This document shows, in pieces, positions 12,802-24,800 of a DNA stretch of 64,000 nt. A program made the translations under genes and the position numbers. Source of the DNA: Antedon mediterranea (lineage: Eukaryota > Echinodermata > Crinoidea > Comatulida > Antedonidae); contig NC_092680.1 in the NCBI RefSeq assembly GCF_964355755.1, positions 13,183,001 to 13,247,000 of the forward strand, written 5' to 3'. The notes below the pieces were generated by a model that saw only the letters and a program-made list of their open reading frames with translations, was not told where the DNA came from and did no database searches. The first letter of the stretch is position 1; the number at the start of each line of letters is the position of its first letter.

Positions 12802-13217
12802 TGTTAATGCTGTTGTGTTTTGAATTGCTTTTCAACTTTTGTGTGTCATTTAGATTTCTGTTTAGTAATCTTTGTCTTTTTATTTTATTTGTTATGCCTT
12901 AGTGTTAAGTATTACACACACCGTTATACTCTTTATTTTGATTCATACCATGACATTAATTTTATTATTTATTTTGTGTGTATCTAAACATTTTTATTTA
13001 TTTATTTAGTTTGTTTTATTTATTTATTTTGATTTAAAGTATTTATTTATTTTTTTGTTTTTGTAAGATTTATGTTTTGTATTTCATTCATTCATTTTGA
13101 TTTATTTTTAAGTTAATAATTTTATTTATACTTGTAGTGTTATTACTTGGACACACCTTTATCATCAAAGTGTGCCACTGTTGTAAAAGTGAAGTTTCCA
13201 ATAAATTATTATTATAA

Positions 13218-14501
13218 ATATATGAAATGTCAATAATTTTATTTAAACTGTTTTTAACGCGCGTTTGTTGTCCTAATTTCTGGCAAATAATCTAGTGTAT
13301 AAGTTAATTTAACACAGAACCTGCACTACATATGAGAAACGGAAACACGCTACCCCCTCGGGCCACCTTCTAATGCTAATATATCATTATGAATATTTGT
13401 ACTTTTCAAGTTTATCGTGATTAGAACATCAAACAAATATGTTTAGACAAAATTATTATTTTGCTAAAACTAGTTCTTATTATTATGCCTACATCATCAA
13501 ACTGTTTTATTCCTATCAACAACATAGTAATCTACATGTTTTAACCAATGCACATAATTGTGTTTACATGTTTTTTTTAAATAATGACGTCATCGCAATT
13601 ATTTTATTCCTAATTTTTGTAAACCGCTACTTGACCTTGACCTGATATAGAGGTTATATCCATAAAAAGTATGCATATCAAAAGTGTATACAAATATTTT
13701 GTATTGGATTTAGTCTATAGTCTCGTTAGTGAGGCATGCGTTTATTAAACCTTATGTCCGTTATCATTAAGAGGTATTTAATTTTCCATTAAATAAAATC
13801 ACTATTGTATAATCCATGTACGTACCCTGAAGGCTACGATGCCTTCACTTTTCCACTAGTACGATAGACAGCACACTTACTAATGCACAATACAGCAAAT
13901 CCCCTAGTGGCTTATTCCGGACCATGGACTTGAATGTCCGACACAAGGCAATGCAAGAAACAATTAAACCTGCCAACTAAACTTCTGTCCGAAGTGTGAC
14001 CACTCGCAAATAACTGGACAATACTATTGGATTCCTTTTTTAAATAGCCAAATGGCACTTTACTGCGATATTCGGGTGCTGTCGATTAGAATTATGCAAG
14101 TTATTAGCAAAATTGCTTTTATCATTATTATCAAATAACGTGTGTATTGATAGACGTCTTTACGCGTGTCGCGAAGAGTCCCATGGGGGTTCAGTTGGTT
14201 TGACGTGATTAAAAGGTTGTTGGATCTAGGTGATCATACTAATCTGTTTGATCCCGATCACGCCACTTATCCAATTCATTGTTTCCCTTTTAATTAGTCA
14301 ATATATTATTTATACCATTGATGATGTTGTAGTTTAATCGTATTTGTTTTGATTGTTTGTGTTAGTGCTCTCAAAAGGTTATGAAAATGATTATGAAATT
14401 ATAAGAAAGTTTTAAATTTAATAAAATAAGTAAAGATGATTATACATGGAGACGATGATAAGATTAATAATGAATGCCATAATGTTTTAATCAAAGATTT
14501 A
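13218..14501. other. Gene-free intergenic stretch
   Basis: No exon or RNA gene is supportable on either strand. The open frame at 13439-13645 is Tyr/Asn-rich, AT-driven and has no splice or similarity support. Confidence 0.5.
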
Positions 14502-14823
14502 TTATCCCCCTGAAAAAATAATTTTTAAAATTTTTGTTGTTGAATACGTAATTTTAACGTCAGATAATAGTTATCCAATTTGAACAAAAACTGAATTGAA
14601 AAAAAAAAAGTATTTACCTGAAAAAAACTGAAATTTAAAGCACAAAATAGTCAAATTGGCTGCCAGCCAATGAGGTTTTACTTGAATTTGACCATTTATT
14701 TTGTCATTTTATATGAGAAAACATTTTTTTTTAAAGAAGGTATTAACTTTATAAAACTACAAAATAACCTATTCAAAGTCTAATTTAATTAATCTTAAAT
14801 TTTAATGTTTTTGGGGGACAATA
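14502..14823. mobile_element. MITE with ATTGTCCCCC termini, copy 2
   Basis: The left end (TTATCCCCC) and right end (GGGGGACAATA) are inverted. The right-hand 100 bp aligns with the copy at 6053-6286. This copy is about 320 bp, longer by an internal segment with a small palindrome (TTGGCTGCCAGCCAA at about 14656). It is non-coding and non-autonomous. Confidence 0.6.
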
Positions 14824-15219
14824 CATCATTAAGTATTAAACTTTATTCTTTCTCATCCAATTTTAATATTTAGATAATGTGTTTTAAATATTTGAATCTC
14901 TAAATCAGTTGAATGTGAACAGCAGGTGGCAATATGTAAAGTACGGTAATTGTAAGAATTAAGCGGGTATCATATTTAATTATATAATAGGGAACTAAAA
15001 AACATTAGAAACCACTTACCTTAATTGCCTGTTTATGTTGGAACTAATAATACATTGTCTGTAACAAGAGGTGTAGTAATTTATTTAAATTATTTATTCA
15101 AATTTCTGTCAAATGCAAAAACAACAAAAAATCAAGGATGGACAAAAACACCCGTTCTAGATGGTCTATTAATGATATCTAGAACCTAATAATGATCATA
15201 ACGGTAAGGATGAGGTACA

Positions 15220-15350
15220 GTATATTGTTTATTTATTGATTTTTCACAAATAATAATATTTAATATATTTCTTTATAGTATGTGGATGGTGGTCAAAATA
15301 AGTATAAAAATAGACTTGAAGCAGAGACCACCATTTACAATATAGAGAAA
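15220..15350. repeat. Dispersed repeat with GTGGATGGTGGTCAAAATAA core, copy 1
   Basis: About 100 bp here matches, in inverted orientation, 24300-24440. The shared block contains TGTGGATGGTGGTCAAAATA and an AT-rich arm with ATTTGTGGAAAA / TTTTTCACAAAT. Two copies 9 kb apart mark a dispersed mobile repeat of unknown class. Confidence 0.6.
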
Positions 15351-15413
15351 CAATAATTGGGGAAAAATATAAATAAATAAAAGGTAGAGTGGTTTATAAC
15401 ACAATTGACGACT

Positions 15414-15570
15414 TGTAAGTTTATTGTTAAATTTGTACTCATGCTTCGTGGCGTTCTCTTCTTGTTTTGTAAATTCGTACCTTTTATATTGTTGTACATT
15501 TTTACATATTAAAAAACGAGCAATGAATTTCCGAAAGGATTAATAAAAGAGAATTTGAATTTGAATATCT
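15414..15570 (+). mobile_element. Probable LINE 3' end ending in (TTTGAA) repeats
   Basis: The segment runs through a T-rich 3' UTR-like stretch, then AATTTCCGAAAGGATTAATA and an AATAAAAGAGAATTTGAATT tail. Short hexameric tails of this kind are usual at the 3' ends of CR1/L2-like LINEs. No coding part is present, so this would be a strongly 5'-truncated copy. Confidence 0.45.
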
Positions 15571-18500
15571 TCTTCGGTGGCTGTATGTAATAATGCTGAT
15601 AATAAAAATGAATAATAATCATGATAACAATTAAATGATAATAATCTATAGAACCTGAATGTTATTGTTATGCGTAATGTTTGATGTTGTTGTGTACCTT
15701 TAGTCATAGAGCTAGCTGATGATGAATTATTTCATGTAATAATAGTAATAATACATTTTTAATTTATCAAAATGGATGATTGAGGATTATATTCAAAAGG
15801 AAGGACATGAATTACCAAAATAGCATCTATCTAAAAGGTTTATAACTAGACTAATAAGTTGGTGTATTAAAAAGTTGAAAATATGTGTATTATGAGTTTA
15901 TTCGTTTTAGTCCATATAAACCTGGTTAGCCTAATACGACAAATTCTACCTTTCACTTTCAATATTACAGTACTTTATCTATAACAAATTGTAATTAATG
16001 AAAAACATTTCCATTACGTTTGTACTTTAGGCGGCAAATTAATTTATTACAACTTCGTCAATGATACAATATTCTTTAATGACGCTGCTACTATACTATA
16101 TTAAATTGAAACAACATATATAACATGTAAATAATATATACGAAATAATATTTTCAATTTGTAAAAACGATAATTAAAACAAACGCTTGTATAAGGTATT
16201 CGCCCGTGGTTATTTTACACCGCTTGTTGGGTAGCTTATTATTTCAATGATATAACATGATTATCTCTGCCCGAATACTTTAGATCGTAATGTTATTTAT
16301 TTCATGTTTTTAAATTCAAGTTCGATAAAAATTTATTTTAAAATGGTCATTTTTTTTTTCATTACATATATAAAACTTTTGTGATAAAATAATGGAAAAT
16401 TAATCTCGGTTTGATTCAATTGTTATTATTTATCTTGTTCTTGAAACTGTTTTTTTTTTTTATATTAATAAAAGATAATTACTAACTTAAAATACGTTAT
16501 ACCGACGTATATTTTTTGTATTTATTTGTTTTTATATATTTAGGCAAATTGCAAGAAATCATTCACTATCCTTCTTAAAGGTGGCAATCCCGTTCACAAG
16601 ACAAACATATACACAAGATGCTCTACATAACCAACGTCTTATTACAAGTCTTTGGGAGTGGAGTTGTAACATACAAACATTATATACAACATCAAGAGCA
16701 TCAACGGACTTGAGTACAATAAACATTAATTAAAAAATCATAATAATAGTACAAAGACAATAATTACATTGCGGGAAATAAATAGCTTTGTATTTATTGT
16801 TTAAACGTTATTGCGGATCCAAATACGAAACTTGCCCACCAAAGTAGCCGTGGTGATGACGCTATGATTGGTCCAAATACACCTTAGAATTTCATCAATA
16901 ATGGTATTCAACTTCACTCTATACTACACCTTAAATATAAGCCTAATTGTACAGGTAAATAGTAAAGTGTGCATACATGTTATGTTAACACATTTCTTCT
17001 GAGTGTCTAGTTGCTGTATTTTAAGTGATTTTTTTTCCACATAAAACGTGTCTTTTGTATTTTGTTCACGTGGCTTTTGTTAAAGAAATTGCGCGTGGCG
17101 TTGATGAAATTGAAATAAGTGCCAACTCCATTGACCTGATTTGTTAAAGAAGTTATTGTTTTCACAATTCATAATAATCTCTAACAATTAATTAGCACGC
17201 TTATTAATGGCACTATCACTGTACATACCCTTGAATTATAGAAGAGGCTTTATATTTATTGTATTAGGCCTATGTGTATTTATATGATAAAACGTCACGA
17301 AGCTACCGTTTACTTTTCTTGTTCTATTTTTCAGCGTTTTATTCGATATAATTGCTAGCGTTATTAGTTTGAATGGCGGTTATTACCGTTATAAAGAATC
17401 AAGTTGTCACTATTATTTTTTCACCTAACAGTACAAGAATAATACGCGACAGTATGCGTATTCGGCGCATGTTTCTGAACTTGCACCGAACGTCTTCTAG
17501 ATTCGATATCTGGAGCTAATTGATTGTTGAATAATTGATTATCTGTAAGAATGTGTGTCTTATTTCTCTGTTAAGGCAAACAACAAGAATAATGTTTATA
17601 GAGTTGGTAAAAACGATGTAATGAACTTCTTGAAGCTGATGATAAACCTTTTAAATTCTAAAATATAGATAAAATGATAATAAAGTTTTTTTAAATTAAA
17701 ACTATTGTTATAATAATTATTATTTTGTAATAAAATAATTATGGTTATTTTAATTTTTAATAATTTCAATTAAGATCCTCGGGTGTTTGTAATTTCCTTT
17801 TAGCTTTATAACCTTAGATGAAAATTAATTAAGATAAAAATAACATTCATTTAATATATTAATCCTGTTTTTAAGATATAATTGAAAACTAACTTTAACC
17901 TTGCTAGTATTATTGTTATTATTATTATTATTGGAGGATTTCCAAATTACACAAAAGTAGGCTTTAATCAAGAGAAAAGGAATAGTTTTCTTTGCGTACA
18001 TACACTACAAAATTAATCAAAGAAAATTCATTAACTGAACAGTTTTGTAGAATGAGTTTAGTGCTTATTTGAAATGATTTATTCTCCATAATTAATATTA
18101 GTTTCAGAAGCCTCCTGTTATCATTAGTGTTTATTGGTTATAAAATCTCTGCTAATTTGTCATTTCGTCAGAATCTGTCAGCCTAATTAGAATAAAAACC
18201 ACAGCGTGTGCTGTAACCAAAAAGAAACAAAAGTATGACTATCTTATTGAGATAGTTCAGAATCAAAGACAAAACCATCCGATTAAATGGACAATTTACC
18301 CTGGCATTTAACACTCGTAAAATAACCAGTAGGCCTACAAATTTAATTTGTGCAAGTTGTTTAAAAAACAATATTTTGAAAATTTCAGTGAACCCCAAGG
18401 CCAGTAGTGAGTATTGTAGGTTGTCCACACATGAGTGTACTTAAGCAATTGTAAAGTTAAGTACGAGCATCCATTAAATGTTTTGTTTAGTTTACTTATC

Positions 18501-21292
18501 CATTCGATCCCAAATCGCTAGAAACTAAGCAACACATGAAAAAAAGATTTTAGAACAAAATTGAAAGAACAACACATGAGAAACAAATTACTAAAATAGA
18601 TTTATAGTCAAACAATGATTATGTATTTGAAAGTTTGGCCGAGTAACGTTTTTTGAACAATAACTTAAACTGGAATAAGACCATTTTGAAACTGAAACCT
18701 GCAAAACATTACTAGCAGTCAATTCTATTCATCTTTGATTGGTCTAATTTATATAAAAATAAAAATCAGAAAATCTTTCTAATACACTGTAGTTAAAATA
18801 CATAAACAATGTTAAAAACAATTTTAAAAAAGTACAGAAAATAATGTACTGGTCTTGCAAAAAAGGTAAATTGGTAAATCCAAGCTTTTACCGTTATATA
18901 ATTTCCCTCTTCTCCGAATATTATGAACACAATTAAGATAATTAAAATAACAATAATCGTAATGGGGCAATAGTTGAACTCGGAATAAATCATTTCTTTA
19001 ATTATCTGAATGAATGTATCTCTACTTCAAAATAACCAAACTAAATAGCATATTAGTATTGTCATGCTACAAGCTACGTCGATAGAATATTTTAGTATGT
19101 TCTGCTCACAATTAATAACACAATGATAAAACCGTCATAACCGAGAAGAATTGTTTTTTGAAATTGTCTTGCTTTTCAATTTGTTAATTATTGTAAGATT
19201 TTTTTGTGAAGTTTTCTCTGCGGCTCTGTATTGCTTTCAAATTTGCAAAACGAATTGTTGTAAAGTATGTGATACATTTCTCCGTTATATCTTTTGAAAT
19301 GAATTAGTGGTATAAGTTGATTTCTATTAGGGATCATGTCATTCTGCAGTTACTGCAGTAAGTCTTATTATTTTTTTCACTAAAATAACATATTATTTCG
19401 TTTATGGGGCAGTCGCTGCAATTTTTGTTTACCCAAGCTTGCTAAATCTTACATAGGCCTAAATAGGTTAAAATGTGGCGTTACTGTTAGTACAATAATT
19501 AATGATCCATTACAATTTCTGTAGATTTATTAACATTTTCTGTTATCGTTTTTATAACCATTATTTTCAAATATAAGACATACTGATAACACTGAAGTAA
19601 TTCATTCATCTTCTAGAATGAAAATAACATATTTTCCAAGTAGCTGTTGCAAGTATTTCTCATAGATAAGTCAAATAACTTTTTCTAGGCACTTACTACG
19701 CTGCCTTACTAAAATTGTTTAGGCTAAACCAATGTTATTCGTTGACATTGCAAGGCGTTTCAATTTTAAAATGGGGGTCTTGTATTTTCTAAATAAATGA
19801 AAATAATAATATAAATAACAAAATGAATGTAGCGGTGTTCGTTTAAATTTGTGTCGTTATTTTACAGAATTTAATGTCTCTAAAAAAAAGAGGGTGGGTC
19901 GGGGTTAGGATTAGAAGTTGAAACAGATTGCTCAGGTCTGGTTTTATACTTTTTTCCAAAAGTAAAAAAAAAAACAAATAGACAAAATAAATACAAAACC
20001 GGTGTTTCTTTTGAATTCATTTATCAAGTTACAGGTTGTAGTCTATAGACTATAGACATCGGATATCAACTGAAATATTATTTCATATTATTACTCATTC
20101 ATCCAATGTGCAAAGATAGTTACGATGAGTTCTGATTATCTAAATTAAAGTCATTATTAAATCTTGTACTATAACTATTACTGAACCTGAATTAGAAACA
20201 AAATTACTTTTTATAACCATGTAGGCTAGGCCTATTTACAAGACCATGTATGTAATCTACAAGAATCATTATGAATATTTTAATTAGTGACTTAAAGTAT
20301 TTACGAATGCATTTGTATTGTTGAAGATGGGTTTAAAAGTTATTTACATTAAGGTGGAAGGACGTAGGACGCAATGTAACTTTACAAATGGTGAAAATAC
20401 ACAGGAGATAAGTAGTCTACATTATTAGTGCATACTACTTTCTGGTTGATTCGCTGATGTTTTCTTTTAATTTTACACTAAATTGTATTTCAGTTACTCT
20501 TTTATAAATCATACCGTGTTCCTTTTTCAATATCTTTTTCTATCGATTCATCCAACTTGAATCACTATATTTATGTCATTTAAACAAACCATTTATGTTT
20601 TTAAACATGTGACTATATTAAGTAACTAAAGTTCGCTAGCGAACACCGACCTCGCCGTCACTGAATTCCATTTACTGTACATTGGTACACTTATTATTCA
20701 TTACGTCGAATAATAATTAAACTCTTTTAAAAGTTTGTTATAAATAATGTAACCTTCTGTTATATCTTAAAAAGCCGTGGGATTAGTATTTTAAATCTTT
20801 TTGTTGCTTTTAATGTGTTAATATCCACATTGCACACACGTGGAATGAGCATATTGATTGGCATTTTTTGTTTGATTTTGTGGAGAAATAATTGTTGTTT
20901 TAAAATTTAGCTAGTAGCTAAATTGATTTTAAATTTTCATTTAAGTGTTACATGTATTAGTAGTGAATTTGCTACATTACCCACACGAGTCTGTTGACAA
21001 TGGAGGTCATAGACGAGTCAGTCAAACACCAGTAAGCCATTCTTGTTTGGTCAAACTGCAGCTTTGCAGGACAACATTTCGAGACCTTGCTTCGTTTTTG
21101 ACTGATTTTCTTCTAATTTTCGACATATGGGGGATAATTAAAGTAGTTTTTGCACGTGTATCATCTTTTGTGGTTTTATAATCGTTTATTAAACACCGTT
21201 AAACATCTAAATGATAGCCTGTTTTAGCCCAAGTTCATGTTCGCCTAAGACCTACTATAGCAGACTTGTTTAGCCTGCGCATCACAACGTTT

Positions 21293-21412
21293 GGCCAATC
21301 AGATGCCGTCTTTCACCCAAGTTCGGTATTATTCATTACGTTTCAATCAGGTTCGTAATTTAAAGTAAATCAAAATACAATCAAGATGATATGAACCGGT
21401 TTTAGCCAATGA
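21293..21412 (+). promoter_or_regulatory. CCAAT boxes upstream of drgx
   Basis: Two CCAAT motifs in good NF-Y contexts lie upstream of the drgx TATA box: GGCCAATCAGA at about 21293 and AGCCAATGAGA at about 21402. They sit roughly 250 and 145 bp upstream of the TATA box, a common range for NF-Y. Activity is inferred from motif and position only. Confidence 0.4.
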
Positions 21413-21549
21413 GAATCGACAAATTCGGTTAGCGTCGTTCTTCGGAACTACACGACAAACCAAAGTGTTTTTATACGTTTAAAAACTGTCAGCAATTTTG
21501 TTCCATCTGTTAGCATCGTGTTCAGATCACTTTTATTCAATTCCAAGCA

Positions 21550-21559
21550 TATATAAAAG
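21550..21559 (+). promoter_or_regulatory. TATA box of drgx
   Basis: TATATAAAAG is a textbook TATA box lying 161 bp upstream of the initiator ATG. Transcription would start about 30 bp downstream, near 21580, giving a 5' UTR of roughly 130 nt with no intron needed. The ATG has G at -3, an acceptable initiation context. Confidence 0.6.
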
Positions 21560-21710
21560 ATCGAATCTAACCAGTCGGCATTGTAACTAGATCCTCTTGG
21601 ATTCAACAACTGGTTTGTCCTGGAATTCCTTATCATCATTCTTCACCAGGCCAGTTCGTTCCATTTGTGAGTAATCGTCTCATAAATTCAGTTAGTGTAA
21701 ACTGCGCGTG

Positions 21711-21834
21711 ATGTCTCAAAGCGCGAAAGCAGACGATACCTCGTCAAATCGTTCTTCTCTCTCATCATCATCCGTAGTGTCTCCGTTAGTACTTCCAACT
21801 GCACCATCAGCTTTTCTTCATTATTCACCCACGG
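21711..21834 (+). CDS. drgx: drgx coding exon 1
   Basis: This exon encodes the Ser/Pro-rich N-terminus ([20 protein letters not shown] and on to HYSPT). The donor GTAAGT follows directly, and the last G is the first base of a Gly codon completed in exon 2. The in-frame GTG just before the ATG is not needed as a start. Low conservation is expected here, so the exon rests on frame, donor and promoter position, not on similarity. Confidence 0.7.
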
Positions 21835-24800
21835 GTAAGTTTATAACCCTCTGTGTTGTTTTTAGAACTGTACGGTTTATTTACTGTTTGTTATTACCAT
21901 CAGCATAGTTATTTGTTGTCTCAATGTTCTGTATAGAGTTAAAGCATATTCTTTCAAACTAATACTCATATTCTGTTACTTGTATTATTTTTAATTGAAT
22001 GTTTTTCATAATATTTAATTTCATATTTTTACATTCGTTAATATAGGCCTACCATAATGATATGACTATTTTAAAAATTCATATTGCTTATTTTTTACCG
22101 AGATGCAGTTACGATAATAGTTAGTCTTGAATGTACAATTATCGTTCGTTCACTAAAGATAGTAACTTATAATAATGGTATATTATTATAATTGGACCTA
22201 TAGATGTAAAATGACATTACGGATGTTGTTAATGATATGTATGAACAGTTTCATAATTTTGCCATATTATTATAAAAAAAATAGGCCTAACATTGCTATG
22301 CTGATACATACAGTAATCTGTATAAACGTTAAAATGCAAAACTAAAAAACATTAAGTAAAGTTCTAACAGTTTATAATTATAAGGTTTATTACAATCCTA
22401 AAATACGTTCCATAGTGCAAAGATACATGTGTATTCGAGTCAGTATTTAGCGCAACGGATCAACAGACACGGCTCTAGCCGTCGCGTCAGTGCATATCAC
22501 AAGGACACGATGCCTCAAGTATTCATTTGTCTTGGTACCTTGTTCATTTCATACAATAATTTCCTGATTTAAACCAATAAAACCATTAATTTGAACTCTT
22601 AATGAATTCATTTACTATCAAAATTTAAACGTTTCTTAATATTTGTACAAAGATCATTCGTTATCAGCGTTTGTGATCAACGCGGGACGAGCCCACCACA
22701 GATACTGCTAGGATAGGCAGACACGGTTAAGCAATAAGTTAGCCTAGCAAAGAAAGAAACTAACAAACAACAGGGCAATTATTTTAGGGTAACCTGTTTA
22801 TAATTAATATCTAAAGAGATAATTGCTAATTAACTCAGATTTAATTCCAGAATTATTAGAGCAGTTATTAAAGCAGTGCAACATGTTGTAAATCAATCTC
22901 TTACGTTACGGTTATGTAATGGGTTAATGTAATTTTGGGAACAACAAACGAATTAATTTAAGTTTTTACTTTTTGTATATATAAATCCTCCATAATATAT
23001 AAAGAACTAGAAACGACAGAAAAAAAAGAATCTGCAAATATTTGGGAGCTATTTAAAAATGAAATTATAAACCTCATAAATAATTAGTATTCGTATAACT
23101 TTTATACTGCTGATCAGAAATGGAAAAATAGTAAAGACAGGATATTTGACCTATTGAATAATTCAAATATATATATGTGCTGGAGATCTCTATCCCTACG
23201 TTTTACAATTGTATTTTATATTAGTGTGACATATGCTGTATAAGTTTTAATATAAATGTGTAGCCCTTTTTTATTTCAAGTGATTTTAAATGTAACCATT
23301 GATTATGTTTTTAGACAATTTTAATAACTTATATGAAATCTGTAATTTGGTATTTATTTTTTAATAGGCCTATATATATATTTTTCTATATTTGTAATAT
23401 TCATATTGTATACATGTCAATGTTATCTGCATGCATTTGTATTTGTCCAATATATATATTTGTCTATATTTGCAATATTTTATATCGTAAATACAAATAG
23501 TAAGTAGTAGTTGTACCAAGGTGACATCGGGTATGAAGCGTCTCACATACGCACAGAGCCAAAATCGCATCTTGGACTTGCACAGTGTATGGACTCTAAC
23601 CTTACGGTTTTCATTAAATATATCATTGCATGCTATCATTCTAAATATCTAACTTTCAAACTTTTGCATCCCTCTTTTTTCATTTCATCCATTTTATCTT
23701 GGTGAAAAGGGAGGATACTACATTTTCCTCCCCTGAGTTTATAGCCTCTCTACTCGAACACAAATTAGATCACAAATAAGATAGTTTAACAAGAACATTT
23801 TAATCATGTATTTTACCGCCATTTTTCATTTTGACATTTTAATTAACATCGTATCTCAAATTTAAATGAAAACAAATATGGTTAATACTGAATTCAAGCA
23901 TCTTATTATGTAAATATACCTGTATTTTAACTACTTTAAACACTTACTTTTAATTGTCACAAATGTACTTATATGTATATAATATATTCACCAATGAGAA
24001 TTTAAATAAACGTGAGATGAACTCACAAAAGACAAAAAAAAAACAAGCCAGTGTATGGTTAATTGTTTGTTGTAACGTAATGTTTTAGGGATTCTTTTTC
24101 AAATGTCTCAAAATATGAATTTTTTATTCATTAAACTATTTTCCAATTAGTCTAAATATATCTAATATTTAAAATTAAATACATATAGGTCTATGATGTA
24201 CATACGTTGCGGGTCTCTCTCACGCTAATGCAATGCACATTTCAACTTTTTCTTTTTTTGTAATATAATTATTTATTTGTTTAAAAATTGTACAGTAATC
24301 TCAGTGTAATAGGTTTTTTTTCTATTTGTTAAAGTGTTGAAAGTGTGTTTCTAGACTTATTTTGACCACCATCCACATTTATAAATATTTAATGATTTAT
24401 AAAGAAAATATATGTATTATTTGTGGAAAATTAATAAACAACAACAACAACTTCAGTCAATGATGACGGCCCGGCTAACCAAACAAGTTCAAGAAGAAAC
24501 CAGTCCTAACAAACAACAGTTTTATACACTACACAATCCAAGTTGCATGTAACATTACTCCTTGTACTACATTTTTTCTTTCAAAACCAATAGGCCTAAT
24601 TTGATGTTTGATGTACGATGTATACATACTATAATTTTAGAAAATTAGTTATAGGATAATGTTTTGTTGATTTGTAATAACCCCAAATCTAATTCCTTTT
24701 AACTATCCTTTTAGATTAATTAAAACATATATTTTATTCATCTCATTTGTGCATTATAACGATTTATCAAATAATGACACGAACTGATTCCAACATACAA

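Larger units (their letters stand above)
9736..13217 (+). mobile_element. Degenerate APE-type non-LTR retrotransposon (LINE)
   Basis: Conceptual translation in three frames gives, in order, an apurinic endonuclease C-terminal half, a reverse transcriptase and a C-terminal CCHC-type knuckle region. An AT-rich 3' tail follows, ending near AATAAATTATTATTATAAATA. The endonuclease start is missing, so the copy is 5'-truncated. Several frameshifts and stops separate the blocks. Sequence between reverse transcriptase motifs 1 and 2 is deleted around 11060-11080. A hairpin insertion interrupts the frame at 11747-11812. The element cannot be active. Clade assignment needs phylogeny and is not attempted. 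Orientation is plus. Confidence 0.9.
14824..21290. other. Intergenic region upstream of drgx
   Basis: No coding exon was found on either strand. Repeats seen are one copy of a dispersed element at 15220-15350, a LINE 3'-tail-like piece at 15414-15570, an ATT microsatellite near 17910-17930 and a small palindrome (GTCTATAGACTATAGAC) near 20040. TAGGCCTA octamers lie near 17266, 18331, 19456 and 20229. The part nearest drgx may hold its enhancers, but nothing in the sequence alone identifies them. Confidence 0.5.

Noticed and set aside
20945-21181. 78-codon frame upstream of drgx as a possible extra exon
   Set aside because: It lies upstream of the TATA box, does not need to be joined, and has no similarity or consistent splice sites.
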